Assembly (NCBI GenBank): GCA_001986395.2
Contig: MQVO02000019.1
Coordinates: 558,001-622,000 of the forward strand
DNA: 64,000 nt
From: Irpex lacteus
Lineage: Eukaryota; Basidiomycota; Agaricomycetes; Polyporales; Irpicaceae
Direction: 5' to 3'
In this document: in pieces, positions 36,230 through 47,440 of the stretch
Numbering within the stretch: the first letter of the stretch is position 1
Layout of the letters: the number at the start of each line of letters is the position of its first letter
The notes under the pieces: model-generated
What the model was told of the DNA's origin: nothing
Seen by the model: only the letters and a program-made list of their open reading frames with translations
Databases searched by the model: none
Translations under genes and position numbers: made by a program

Positions 36230-37079
36230 TCACGACTCAATCCCATTCATAGCCGTATCCTCCTCCGTAGTATCGAGGTTGTCAGCGGAGGGCACGGCCG
36301 CTGATGTCGCCGCGCCTGCTGAGACTGTTTGGCCTGTTGCTGCGCCTGGGAATACGTCCCTGTTGTCGAGTTCAGGTTAGTGATGGGTTGGGAAGTGACG
36401 CGAAGCAAAAGCAAGAGAGGAGTAGAGGAGAGGAGAGAAGAGAAGAGACCACGGCGACTCACCACTTAATCTGAAACCGCGTAACCCTAGGCTTACTATT
36501 AATATCCCTCACAAGCCTCTCCCACACCACCTCTGCCGGCGGGTCCACTCTCCACTCCTCACAATCATACTCCGTATTCTGATAATAGCCCACCCGCACG
36601 AACTCCTGGTCTTTATAGCTGCCCGTCAGTATGAGAGCCGCTACGCCGAGTACGTCTTCGCGCGGGATTTTGGAGGGGAGGGGCGGGGAGCCGCGGAATT
36701 CGAAGGAGTTTGTGCCGGGGGGGACGGGTCCTACTAGGCAGTCGTCGAGTTCTTGGTCGAGGTCTTCGTTGCCGGGGGAGGAGACGTAGATTAGGCGCCA
36801 TTCGAGGTCTGCGAGGGAGGGGGTGGGTGGAAGGATGGGCGAGTGGGTGGAAGAGCGAGGGGGTGAGGAGGGTGAGTGAGCTTAGATTGATTAGAGTGAG
36901 GAAGGGAATCGTACCTTCAGGCAACGGCGCAATACACTCAAACGTAACGCGAAAATGGTACGGATCGAGGAACCGCGCGGGGTTGTTCAGGAACTCTACG
37001 TTCTATGCCACTCTATCATCAGCACCACCCTCCTACTAATCTCATAGTGAATGCTTACTCGTATTGTTACTATCGACAT
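36230..37079 (-). CDS. ASF1: Histone H3-H4 chaperone ASF1
   Basis: Nuclear chaperone that hands H3-H4 dimers to assembly factors during replication and transcription. Four exons (37079-37059, 37002-36915, 36808-36463, 36359-36230) join to 194 residues. The first exon encodes only MSIVTIR. The fold markers are all present: [86 protein letters not shown] and [14 protein letters not shown]. The C-terminal tail is short and acidic ([15 protein letters not shown]). The gene is divergent from the coiled-coil gene at 37349, with 269 bases between their start codons. Confidence 0.95.
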
Positions 37080-37084
37080 GTCTG

Positions 37085-37185
37085 TGTGTTTAGAAGGAGA
37101 AGAGAGGAGGGAGGAGGAATGGAGGAGGAGGAGTGAAAGGAGAAGGGAGAGGAGAGAGAGAAGGGAGGAGAGAAGGAGGGGGTGA
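37085..37185. repeat. Polypurine/polypyrimidine tract in the ASF1 promoter
   Basis: About 100 bases almost purely G and A on the plus strand (repeats of GGAGGAG, GAGAGGAG), so C/T-rich on the ASF1 coding strand. It sits between the divergent start codons. Confidence 0.7.
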
Positions 37186-37348
37186 CACAGAGGACGCGTG
37201 GTGTCACGGTCGCGTGACTCGGCTGTGGCCGAATCCTGAAGATTGAATATTGACGTCGTACACTTCACTTGGTCGACCCGCACACATTCTCTTAAATCTC
37301 TACTACAAAACCTACACTCGCATCACTACACCACACACCTAACACACA

Positions 37349-38116
37349 ATGACCTCCCCCATCCCTCCTCCCAACACCAGCACCCCACCTCAAAACACCG
37401 ATCCCTCCCTCCCTTCCCTCCCGCCCCTCCCACCCCTCCCAACCCTAATGCACCAACTCGAAACCACCCTCGCCGACCTCCGCACAACGAACGCCTCCCT
37501 CTCCCAACGCGCCACCGACGCAGAGCGCGACCGCGCCCTCTTCCTCGAGCTATACAACAAAGCCTCCTCGCACGCGTCCTCCCTCTCCTCCGCCAACGCC
37601 TCTCTCTCTTCCCAGCTCTCCATTGCTCGAACCCAGCTCTCTGACGGATTGGCGATGGTCAAACAAACGTTTTCCTCACGTATTGCCGCGCTTGAAGCTG
37701 AGAATGCGCGGCTGCGCAAGACGGCCGATATCCTCACTCGCAGGGACTTAGTGAGCGTCGGGGAAACAAGTGAAGGAGACGAGATACGGAAGAGGGCAAA
37801 CGAAGCAGAAGAGCTGAAGGCTGAGAATGTGAGGCTTAGGGGCGAGCTGGAGAGGCTGAGAGTGGATTATGAGAGGCTTGAGGGGGTGTTGGAGCAGTTT
37901 GGGGAGGGGGAGCTGGAGGGGTTGGGCGAGGTTGAGGGGTTGGGGGAGGGGCTTGGGGAGGTTGAGGGGGAGCTGGAGGGGTTGGGGGATGGGGAGGGGG
38001 AGTTGAGGGAGCGGGCGGGCGTGGATGTTGGAACGCCTGGCCGTGGAGATCGTCCGGCGTTGGTGCAGACGAGGACGCCGACGGGGCCGGTTGTTACTGT
38101 TGAGGAGGTTTCGTGA
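37349..38116 (+). CDS. Coiled-coil protein of unknown function
   Basis: Uninterrupted frame of 255 codons. A Pro-rich N terminus (PSLPSLPPLPPLPTLMHQLE) leads into a long heptad-type coiled coil (TLADLRTTNASLSQRATDAE, SSRIAALEAENARLRKTADI, EELKAENVRLRGELERLRVD). After it comes a low-complexity Gly/Glu/Leu repeat built from EVEGLGEGLGEVEGELEGLG. I do not recognise a family. It lies between members A and B of the orphan coiled-coil family and has a similar layout of proline-rich plus coiled-coil segments, but I could not see the shared N- or C-terminal blocks in it. Codon positions are consistent with coding despite the single exon. Confidence 0.6.
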   Translation: MTSPIPPPNTSTPPQNTDPSLPSLPPLPPLPTLMHQLETTLADLRTTNASLSQRATDAERDRALFLELYNKASSHASSLSSANASLSSQLSIARTQLSDGLAMVKQTFSSRIAALEAENARLRKTADILTRRDLVSVGETSEGDEIRKRANEAEELKAENVRLRGELERLRVDYERLEGVLEQFGEGELEGLGEVEGLGEGLGEVEGELEGLGDGEGELRERAGVDVGTPGRGDRPALVQTRTPTGPVVTVEEVS

Positions 38117-38772
38117 GCAGACTGATCATGAGTTGGACCGTGTGCTGCAGCTGGATAATCGATAGTTGACGGACCCAGGAGATCTGGTGTGTACATGTAC
38201 TAAATGCTACTGAAATGTTAAATCACTGCGCATGCTGCGTTGTACGAGATCCATCCAATAACATTAATATTGTTTTACTCGTGAACTGTTAGAGAAGTAA
38301 GGCTGGAGACGTAGTGAATCATTTGCATTAATCATTGCGCACACTGGCAAGAGATCTAGAAATTCGAAGACTTCCGGGCCATGGGCGCGTGCTGTCACGG
38401 GACGTGACTAGTAACTTGTGACACGTTGACACCACGGGCTAGCGCTCATTCGCGCGTCGCGATCGACGGCCACCTCCTCCTGTTCTGTCAAGGTCCAAAT
38501 CCAAACGTGCGCATGTTCTCATAATCCCTGGTCAGTGTATATACTGTTGCGTTTACTTTACTGGTAAACTCACAACGTTAAAGCACAACCAGGCCACACT
38601 TCACTGTGCTCGTGAACCGGGCCACACTGCACTAGAGGCTCGTGAACCAAGTACTGGCCTATTTATACGTCGTACCTTGGATAGACTGCACAACCAATCC
38701 AAGCCACACCAATCCAAGCCACACCATCCTTCCTTCCTTCCAACAAGGGCAGACACATCCTTCCTCCCAACA
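38117..38772. other. Intergenic region with short repeats
   Basis: Contains GCCACACT/CTCGTGAACC repeated twice near 38590-38650 and CAATCCAAGCCACAC repeated near 38693-38725, in the leader of the next gene. TATTTATA (38660-38667) is 107 bases before the start codon at 38773. Confidence 0.5.
38660..38667 (+). promoter_or_regulatory. TATA-like box of the 38773 gene
   Basis: TATTTATA followed by a leader with repeated CAATCCAAGCCACAC words before the ATG at 38773. Confidence 0.4.
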
Positions 38773-40023
38773 ATGGCCTCACCCGAACCCGGACCCTCCA
38801 CCCCTCAAGCCGGCCCTTCAACGCCTCGCACCAACACCAACACCACTCACACCAACGCAACTCGCCCGCCGATACTCATACCAATCACGATACCCACATT
38901 CGACGAGGCTCTCGAGAAGTTGCGTGCTCTCCCACCTCTCCACATACCCCTCTCTACGTCCACCTCCTTGCCCACCTTCTCTACCTCCGCCGCTTCCTCT
39001 TCCGGCCGCAGTCACTCGGACCGTCACTCACATCGCTCTCACTGTACCTCTGAACGGCACTCCAGCCACTCTGACCGCCACTCACATCGTCACCACCACT
39101 GCTCCCACCCCCACCACTGCTCCAAACATACGCGCAAAGAAACCCCCGAAGAAAGACACGCCCGACACGCCCTCCGCGCCTCCGAAACCCCCTCCCAACG
39201 CGCCGAACGCCACGCCCTCCGCCTACTCAAAGAGCTCAAGCGGCTGACGACCGAGAACACGTATTTGCGGTTTGTGGCGGAGCTTAGGCGGTTGAGGGAG
39301 CGGCCGGAGAGGTTTGAGCTTGTGAGGAGGGGGGAGGGGCTGCGGTGGGTTGGAGGGTTGAGTGGGGGAAGGGATCCGAAGTTGGGTGGGGGGCGGGATC
39401 CGAGGTTGAGTTTGAGTTGGGGTCCACTACGGGAGGGAGGAGGGAAGGACCGGCGAGCGCAGTGGGAGGTGGAGAGGGAAAAGGAAAAGTGGGTGATAGA
39501 AATGGAGGAGAGGGAGAGGGAGATAGAGGAGCTTCAACGGGGTATGCAGGGTATCGAGATAGACAGTAAGTACCAGGAGGAGGGGATGGACTGGGAGGGC
39601 GGGCGGGGGGTAGGGGAGGAAGAGGGAGAAGGGGAGAGAGAAGGAGAAGGAGAGGTAGAGCCGAAGTTCCCGGTGTCTCCTATTGTGGAGGAGCCTGTGT
39701 TCCCGGTGTCGCCTGTTGAGTTTCCTAGTTCTCCTGTTGAGGGTGGGGAGTTCTCATTCTCCGAGTCTAATGGGGAGGGTGTGTATGAGGGTGAGGGTGG
39801 GGAGGTGCAGTGGACTGTTGAGGGTGTGTATGAGGACGGTGTGTATGAGGATGGGGACGGGGGACAGTGGACTGTTGTTGGTGGGCACTGGACGAGGGGT
39901 GGGCCGGGAGAGTTCACGTTCGCTGAGTCTCCTGGGGAGTTCACGTTTTTGCCTGGGGATGGTGGGCAAGGTGGGCGTTGGGTTAGGAGGGGTGGGGGTG
40001 GGGGGGGGGGGGGGGGGGTGTGA
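38773..40023 (+). CDS. Low-complexity coiled-coil protein of unknown function
   Basis: Uninterrupted frame of 416 codons from ATG 38773 (an upstream in-frame ATG at 38677 precedes the repeated leader and is less likely). Order of segments: Thr/Asn/Pro-rich start; TFDEALEKLRALPPLHIPLS; a His/Ser/Arg block (SHSDRHSHRSHC and variants); a basic coiled coil (ERHALRLLKELKRLTTENTY); a second helical part (WEVEREKEKWVIEMEERERE); then a Glu/Gly/Pro/Val tail with repeated VFPVSPV, EGVYEG/D, QWTV and GEFTF words. The frame ends just after a 19-base run of G (40000-40018), so the last residues and the stop depend on exact run length. No known domain. Confidence 0.55.
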   Translation: MASPEPGPSTPQAGPSTPRTNTNTTHTNATRPPILIPITIPTFDEALEKLRALPPLHIPLSTSTSLPTFSTSAASSSGRSHSDRHSHRSHCTSERHSSHSDRHSHRHHHCSHPHHCSKHTRKETPEERHARHALRASETPSQRAERHALRLLKELKRLTTENTYLRFVAELRRLRERPERFELVRRGEGLRWVGGLSGGRDPKLGGGRDPRLSLSWGPLREGGGKDRRAQWEVEREKEKWVIEMEEREREIEELQRGMQGIEIDSKYQEEGMDWEGGRGVGEEEGEGEREGEGEVEPKFPVSPIVEEPVFPVSPVEFPSSPVEGGEFSFSESNGEGVYEGEGGEVQWTVEGVYEDGVYEDGDGGQWTVVGGHWTRGGPGEFTFAESPGEFTFLPGDGGQGGRWVRRGGGGGGGGGV

Positions 40024-40401
40024 GTGGGAGTGCTACTCCGAGTGGATTCTCGTGACCGTTCGTGCACCTACTAGGACGAGGCCAGGGAGGAGGATTTATC
40101 TTATTTAGCTGGATTTCTGGAATATTACCCGTGTATACCATACAAACGAGACGTACAGTAGAGATGAACATACATGGCTATTATAATAATACCCGTTTGT
40201 GTCTGGGTTATCGTGGAAGGAATTATACAATACATGTTGCTTGCAACGTCAAATCAGCCTGAAAGGCATCTTAAGTTTCTTATATACACGGCTGGCTTAG
40301 TGAATCCGACCAAATCCAATTAACGACTCTCCACTCCTGCCTCCGAGTCCCTCACCATATGATACCCAAATAAACCATCCAACTAACCTCGTATTCAAGG
40401 A
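40024..40401. other. Convergent gap between 38773 gene and family member B
   Basis: 378 bases of 3' flanking sequence with no gene. Confidence 0.5.
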
Positions 40402-42404
40402 TTAAGCCACATCCAACATAACCTTATCAGTCAACTGCGCAAGCCGCACGAACGCCTCCATAATAGCAGGCACGCTCGCTGGTGATATTCCCTTCACGCC
40501 GTAGTACTCCCACTGCGAGGTTTGCATCTGGAGCTGTTGTGACTCCTCGTGTAGTCGTCGCTCCTCATCGTGTAGCCGTCGTTCTTCGTCGTAGAGTCTT
40601 TGCGAGTTTTCGCGGGCAACGCGTTCGGAGGCGAGCTCGTCTCGTAGGCCTAGTGGAGAGATGAAGAAGGGGTATGATTAGGATTGGTGAGAAGGGTATG
40701 AGGAGAAAGGCGAAGAGTGAGAAATGATGATAGGGGTGGGGGGACGTACGCTGCACCTCAGCCCGGAGCTGCTCGTTCTCGTATCTCAACGCCTCATATC
40801 TCGTATCTTCCTCGGATACCGACAACGGAAGAGGGTCTGTACACGAGATTATGATCAGCTCACCCGCATTAACAGTATGATATGGAGAATCGACCCTAAC
40901 TTACCTGCGTCTGCTTCTTTCTTACCATCCCAGATATGCGTATTCACGACTTCGCGATCGTCCTCCTCGTAGTCCATCAACGTAGAACCACTCCCCTCCC
41001 CACTACTCCCACCACTAATACTCATGCTTATCATACTCCCACTCCCACTCCCACCCATCCCACTCCCACTGACCTGCGCCTCAACCAACCTCTCCAACCT
41101 CCTCCTCTCCTCCCTCTCCTCCCTCAACATCCACCCCGTCTTCACAAGCCTCATCTGCACGGTCCTCAACAACTCGGGCTGGACGGTCGAGAGGTCGAGC
41201 CGGTAGGCGTGAAAGGGGAGGGAGGGGAGCTGGTAGTGCGCGTCGAGGTGCATTGTGTGGGGGGTTTTGTTGTCTGGTAGTGTTTGAGTGTCTCCTGATG
41301 ATGGATGTCCGGAGTTAAGGTTGGAGAAAGAGGGAGATGGTGGGGGGAGGAGGATGAATCTTGGAAGGGGATGGGGGAAAGGTTGGGAGGTCTTTATACT
41401 ACTACTTGAGTTGGTATGCACGCGGGGAAAGCTCGTGTCATAATCCGTGCCACCACCACCTTTGTTCGTCCGTTTACTTTGTTGATATCCGTACCCGACG
41501 TCTCTATCTTCTCTATCTTCTCGTTTTCGTTTGTTCGAAGGCGTGTGTGTGGGCAGATCGGCAGGCACCTCCCGAGTGGCAGTGGCACTCTTCGTGCTGA
41601 CGTCGTAATTTGTAGAGAACCGGGAAGTAGGTTTGAGAGGCGAGGCACGCAGATCACGATCACGATCGCGATCGCGATCGTAGACTTTCGTGCCCGTGGG
41701 GAGTTTGTACCGTTCGACTTTGACGTGTTTTATGTGTCTGGCACTTTAACCAACAAACGGTCATGGTCAGGCGAGGGTTGGGCTGTGCTGAAGTGACTCC
41801 GGAAGGAGAGTTGAACTTACTCTTCACGGAACCAGATCCCGGCAATGCTACAAAGAAAGTCAAATCGCTTGTGAGGAAGCAGAGATAAAGGCGAAAGATG
41901 AAAGATGAAAGGAAGGCAAGGCAAGGCGACTTACGTCTGGACCGGACAATTGTTTTCGACTGTCCGTGCCACTGCGCGGAAGTGGTCGAGCATGCGGTGA
42001 TATAAAGCCTAGAGAACACGTGTAAGCACGTATCACCACTCGTACTTCGACTACCAGTACGTAGCATCACCACGCGACTTGCGCGTGCTAAATACCAGGA
42101 GTTTGGGATTCAGACGTTGAGGAGAAGAAACACCTACAGAACCCCTCAAGAAAACCCAAAGACACCGCGCCTGTCCAGTCCCCCAAACCAATTTCGTCGC
42201 CTCAGGCCTCGCGAACGTAAAGTTGAGCGTGTGCAGATGGTCCGCGAGCCCCCTGAGCAGCGCGGGCTCTTCGATGGTTCGGGCGCGCGGTTCGGTGGTG
42301 GTCTGCATGAGGGAGGCGATCTCGCCTTTGTATTGGATCCATATTTCTAGCTTTGAGGATGCAGGCGGGGAACGCGTGGGGGAGGGTGAGGCGTGTCGGG
42401 ACAT
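40402..42404 (-). CDS. Orphan coiled-coil protein, family member B
   Basis: Paralog of the gene at 29674-31614. Six exons of 267, 74, 27, 839, 87 and 248 bases (42404-42138, 42008-41935, 41847-41821, 41743-40905, 40836-40750, 40649-40402) join to 513 residues. Shared N-terminal block: KLEIWIQYKGEIASLMQTT, LLRGLADHLHTLNFTF, KLVWGTGQARCLWVFLRGS, then HFRAVARTVENNCPVQT and IAGIWFREE. The middle is low-complexity with DRDRDRDRD (from a CGATCG repeat), NLS-like NKRKREDREDRD, and a Gly/Ser/Met-rich linker. Shared C-terminal block: coiled coil ending GISPASVPAIMEAFVRLAQ then LTDKVMLDVA. Family and function unknown. An upstream in-frame ATG at 42515 is possible but 42404 matches the paralog start better. 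Confidence 0.78.
41651..41685. repeat. CGATCG/CGATCA hexamer repeat inside member B
   Basis: ATCACGATCACGATCGCGAT and further hexamers encode an alternating Asp-Arg run on the minus strand. Confidence 0.7.
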
Positions 42405-42995
42405 GAGGTGAGGACTGCTGGTCAGAGTATTTGGTGAGTTTCGTGAATGAATATATAGAGGAAGTGGTGGTTGAGTTGGGGAGGGAGAGTGTATTCTTAC
42501 TGCAGAGCGTGACAAAATGTTTATGTTACCCCAAATCTGGTGTAGATGGCTCAGACGTCGTTGGACGCGTTAAGTGGTCTTAAGACCGACTCGGATGTAT
42601 GTGACTATAAGACTGGAAGCAGGTCTCTGAGTTACGGATAGACATAAAATGGTTATTAAACACTACTCACTACTTTAAAAAGCCTTTGGCATTTTCCAGT
42701 CCACCGTCAAGTTGCTTACACGGTTTAAGAGAAGTGGTTCAAGTTGCAGTCCTCCACTCGCGTACACTGCGTCATTTAGCGCCAAGGAAGCTGTCTGCCG
42801 GGTGTCATGCCGAGGCGGACCCACAACTTGACAGCCTTTAAATTCAATCGGCATTTAAACTAGAGATCTCACTGTCAATCTCGATAGATCTGTCAACGCG
42901 TAAGTACCGGTACGCGTTTTGTGGCTGAACTCAGGTCTGCAAACCTTTCTTCTCGACCACTACCTCCAAGTTTCTCTTTGTGCGGACGATTGAGG
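42405..42995. other. Divergent promoter region between member B and UBP6
   Basis: 591 bases, no gene. The bases before the UBP6 start are CT-rich, as in many fungal leaders. Confidence 0.5.
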
Positions 42996-45244
42996 ATGGC
43001 CCCCATTAACGTGCATATCAAACATGCTGGACGGGTGCACGATGTGCAGCTCGATATCGATCAGCCACCGACGGTGTTCAAGGAGGCGGTTTATCAGGTC
43101 ACGGGTGTGCCACCGGAGAGGATGAAGGTGATGGTGAAGGGTGGTATTTTGAAGGTGTGTACGATTGTGGATAGCATGGTTATGATTTGGTCAGGCTCAT
43201 ACGTGACTATTGCCAGGATGATCACGACTGGAAGAAGGTCGCTCCCAAGGAGGTATGCTTACCTTTCAGGGTATACAGGGCGATTTACCAATTGCTTATA
43301 CTCGGCCTAGGGACAAACATTCATGGTTATTGGAGCTGCGGGAGAGCTGCCGAAGCCTCCGCCACAGCCTGTGGTCTTCATGGAAGGTATGTCATTTGTG
43401 CGGTATTTGCCACTCCACAATTGTTAAACGTGTTGTGTTGTAGATATGGAGGACGAGGAACTCGCTCAAGCAGTAAGTACCGCATCTTTGTATCTATTCG
43501 TACGACATTCCCATGGTTCACTTCATATAATAAACACCCCGTTCCTGCACGCTGTCGCGTTTCATATTATGCCCATACACACTCTGGACGACTCTGAACT
43601 TGCGCTTGTTGACACTCGTACTAATCTCACTCTGAAATAGCTTGCTCTGCCTGTTGGGTTGGTCAACCTTGGAAATACATGCTACATGAACTCGACCCTT
43701 CAGGCCATGCGTGCTATTCCTGAACTCCAAACAGCACTGGAAGCGGCCCCGCCTACCGGACTTCCTGGTTCTCTGAAAACCCTGTACTCACAGATGTCGA
43801 GGACGACCGACGAAGTCACGCCATTTGCATTTCTTACTGCCTTACGACAGGCATTCCCGCAATTTGCGGAGCTTCAGCGAGGTGCAGGTGCTATGAAAGG
43901 AGGATATGCCCAGCAAGGTGAGATTCCTCCCAGTTATTTCAGGACAGCTGTCTGATACCCTTGCTGTCATCACCAGACGCAGAAGAGTGCTGGGTACAGA
44001 TGACGAATGCTCTTCGTGACGTACCTGGTTTACCCGGACCTTCTGGCTCGAATTCCTCGGCCCAGAAGTTCGTCGACCAATATATGACTGGCGAGATGCG
44101 TCGGGAGTAGGTGTCCATTGCTTATCACACTGTGAACTTCTCTGATTACGTGACCTGCCGATTAGGCTGAAGTGTACCGAACCTGCAGCAGCCGACGAGC
44201 CTCCGTCAATCACCTCTGAGAAGGTGCTCAAGATTGAATGCAACATCAACATCTCCACCAACTATATGCACACGGGAATTATAGACGTGAGTCTGCTTTC
44301 CCATGGCTAGTTCTCGCGACCTTCGCAGATTAGCTGACATCTGGGTCGGGTAAAGGCGTTGAATGGCACGATCGAGAAGAACTCTCCATCCTTGGGCCGG
44401 GAAGCTGTATACAGTTCCACATCGCGTCTCGCCCGCCTGCCTACGTATCTCACCGTACACATGGTGCGCTTCGCATGGAGGAGAGATATCGGTAAGAAGG
44501 CAAAGATCATGGTATGCTTATCTTGTAGGCATTTACGCCATGGACTCAAGCTGACAGTGCGATTGACTTCTTAGCGTCGAGTCAAATTCCCTCTCGAATT
44601 CGACGCCCTCGATATCGTCACGGATGACCTCAAGCAAAAATTGCTCCCTGTGAACACGAAATTGAAAACGATCGACAAGGATAGGGCTGAGCGCCGGAAA
44701 ATTCGCAAGCGAAGCAAAGGTCTTGCAAAAGTTGAGAACCTCCCGACTACAGCAGAAACAGAAGCTGCTGGGGAGGATTCTACTCCTGCCGAACCGGCGG
44801 TGACCGTGGAGTCGCTCCCCGAGGAGAGCGAGGCTCGTGCTAAGGAGTTGAAGGAGCTCGAGGAACTCATCTCTCCTGACCTGAAGAGCGATGTAGGGTG
44901 CAGCGTCACGGGACTGTACGATCTCGTTGGTACGTTCTGTCCCATATCTCGCTTTATGTATGGGCACTAATGCAGCGGTAACAGCCATCGTGACGCACAA
45001 AGGTGCCGCCGCAGATGCTGGGCACTACATGGCATTCGTCAAGAAAAGCGCCTTGCACTCGGTCTCAGTCACCTCTGACGGCTCCAAGAATACAAAGGCT
45101 CTTGACGAGGAAGACGAGGATTGGTACAAGTTTGATGATAACAAGGTGTCGGTATTCCCCAAGGAGAAGATTCCCACACTCGAGGGAGGTGGAGAGGATT
45201 CAAGTGCGTACGTGCTGCTGTACAAATCCAAGCCCCTGGCTTGA
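42996..45244 (+). CDS. UBP6: Proteasome-associated ubiquitin-specific protease UBP6/USP14
   Basis: Cysteine protease that trims ubiquitin chains from substrates on the 26S proteasome. Ten exons (42996-43154, 43217-43252, 43311-43386, 43444-43472, 43641-43917, 43977-44106, 44166-44286, 44356-44511, 44575-44929, 44985-45244) join to 532 residues. The N-terminal ubiquitin-like domain ([20 protein letters not shown] through [12 protein letters not shown]) binds the proteasome. The USP core begins with [20 protein letters not shown] (catalytic Cys in GNTCYMN), continues with the QQDAEECW box and [14 protein letters not shown], and ends with [15 protein letters not shown] (catalytic His) and [16 protein letters not shown] followed by [10 protein letters not shown] basic plus acidic linker ([13 protein letters not shown], then [16 protein letters not shown]) is inserted before the His box. 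All catalytic marks are intact. Confidence 0.95.
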
Positions 45245-46149
45245 GAAGCCTCCGTCGAGGGCTCGAACTGTAAAGTACCGCGTCTTGCCTAGGCCTTTCA
45301 TGTATGTAATACATCGTGTACTCTTTGTTATGCTGTATCCAAAGACCCACATGCATGTAGCTCTTCACGTTCATAGGATGTTCATAGGAATGGAATGGTG
45401 TGTGTAAACCTAGCTGACCCTGGCCGATCCTACGTGTACACTACTATAAGGTTGAGCTGCGCATCGGCGTCGAAAAGAACAAGGTTACAACATCCCGCCA
45501 CATCCATCTCGATAGTTGCGCATCAATTGATGTACAGGCTTATGTATAGCTGGGGGGCTCTGTGGGTTTGTCAAAACGCTGCGGTGTTTGTCTTTGAACA
45601 AATCATCTCGTACACACAGGCACAGACTGCAGGCGTGCGCAGTGCTTAGGCTCAAATTCAAAGCTTAAAGCTTCATTTCCGCTCCAAAAGCGCTCATGCA
45701 TCGGTAGTTGCTACTCGCGCAGCTCCCGACACGGCGCTATAACTTGGTGTTCACACCGACGGTCATCTGCGCTTTTTGTAACTTTCAAGCACAATATAAC
45801 GGCCAAGGTACAGTACCGACATGCAGCATGTGTATGGTTATCAAACTTTCTATGCTTACACACCTCCAGTATAACGACCACAAATATCTTGGGATTTTGT
45901 GTGGTGAGTGACGTATACCATGCATCACTCGCTCATAGAATGATTCGATTTGACTACCGTGCTTGAGTGACGTAGCCTAATCATAGGTTATCACCTCAAC
46001 GCTCACACTGCAAACAGGGAGGCTTTCATTTAAAACGAGGGTAGGTGCGATATATCGTGGCAAAAGCCTCATAATCCGACCTAACTCTTCATGATAGGAT
46101 AATATCTGGACACGCAGACGTCGAACACTGGCGGTGTTGAGGAGAAACG
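45245..46149. other. Intergenic region, no supported gene
   Basis: About 900 bases between UBP6 and ALKBH6. Short open frames only; no repeats or RNA genes noticed. Confidence 0.55.
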
Positions 46150-47440
46150 ATGAACATCGCAGAGTTTGCTGTGCCCGGCATACCGCAGGCATATTACATC
46201 CCGAATTTTATCACAGAAGATGAAGAGAAGTATCTCATACGCAAGGTGGGTTATTCGGCTCGGCTATTTCTGCCTCAAGCCAAACTCGGTGGTATGAATC
46301 CCGAGCACTGGCCGCGTTTCCCCGTTGGTTTGCCCGGATGTTCCCAAATTCTCAATGAAGTGACATCGGATGTGCCTAGATTCTCGAGTCCCCGCTTCCG
46401 CGATGGCGACATCTTCAAAATAGACGGTAAGATGTGATCCATCATCTTCTCCTCCCTCATGCCGTCTAATATCCTAGATGACAGACTTCAGATCCTAGGT
46501 TTGTGAAGCTATGCTTGCTCTCCGACGGAGGTAGAGCTACCGCAGCTCATACAAGCTTTTACACGCTGTTTTATTACACATACAGGCGGGGACGTGACGG
46601 CGAAAAACGTCCTTCTACCCCAAGCATTTCCGCCTTATATCACAGACTAGTATGTCTTCGATTACCCACCGATCTTTCGTGAGAGTCTAACTGATTACAA
46701 CACTTATCCCACAGCCCAGATATCATTAGTCGTATCCGCGACACGAGAGCATTTTCAGCGTCACCGCACGGACAGCCGAACCATATCATCCTGAACGAGG
46801 TGTGTGGTAGTGGCGTCTTCCAGACATTCGGGAAGCATGTGCTGATCCAGGGTGTCCTTTATGTCTCGAACGATTCCGTAACTGGTGTAGTACCTCGCGG
46901 GTCAAGGAATAATGGTGTGTAATCGTTCTCATGCTTTGCTGCAAGAGACATTCAATGTCACCGCCGCTGACATACTGGTGTAATTAGCCACATGAAGACG
47001 GGCCGTCTTACCACCCCGTAGTCGCCACATTATCGCTCGGGTCCCATGCTGTTTTCCATTATTATCAATACGCATCGAATAGCGTGGACGTTGATGAAGG
47101 TCTACCTTCCGCGAATGGCGGACAAGGAAGGCCCATTGACAGGAACCCCGTCATATCTGTACTATTAGAACCTCGCAGCCTGGTCATTACCACCCAAGAG
47201 CTCTACACGGCGCACCTTCATGGAATAGACGATGTCCAAGTGGACGTCTTCCCTGCGCCAGCAGGCGACCTCGAGTCTCTTCCTCTCACAAATCTCGCCA
47301 ACGCTCGACTCATCTCCGACGCCGATATGAGGAGTGTGGTCCACAGTGGCGGCACCCTTACCAGGGCCACAAGATATAGCTTAACTTGTCGAGATGTTGA
47401 GCGTGTCGCAGGGCGTGGCACGGGGATACTACGACGATGA
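46150..47440 (+). CDS. ALKBH6: AlkB homolog 6 (Fe(II)/2-oxoglutarate dioxygenase)
   Basis: 2-oxoglutarate and iron dependent dioxygenase of the ALKBH6 subfamily, thought to act in nucleic acid repair or RNA demethylation. Seven exons (46150-46245, 46380-46426, 46485-46498, 46586-46649, 46715-46799, 46891-46914, 46988-47440) join to 260 residues. Visible family blocks: GIPQAYYIPNFITEDEEKYL, ESPLPRWRHLQNRRLQILGG, PPYITDYPDIISRI, HGQPNHIILNEYLAGQGIM, then PHEDGPSYHPVVATLSLGSH, which carries the HxD iron ligands, and RYSLTCRDVERV near the C terminus with the 2-oxoglutarate-binding arginine. Two microexons of 14 bases (LQIL) and 24 bases (YLAGQGIM) are required to keep these blocks. YLAGQGIM replaces the usual YLPGQGIM. 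Confidence 0.93.

Noticed and set aside
37390..37737. Minus-strand frame opposite the coiled-coil gene
   Set aside because: Mirror of the coiled-coil reading frame, high in Ser/Arg; no independent promoter.
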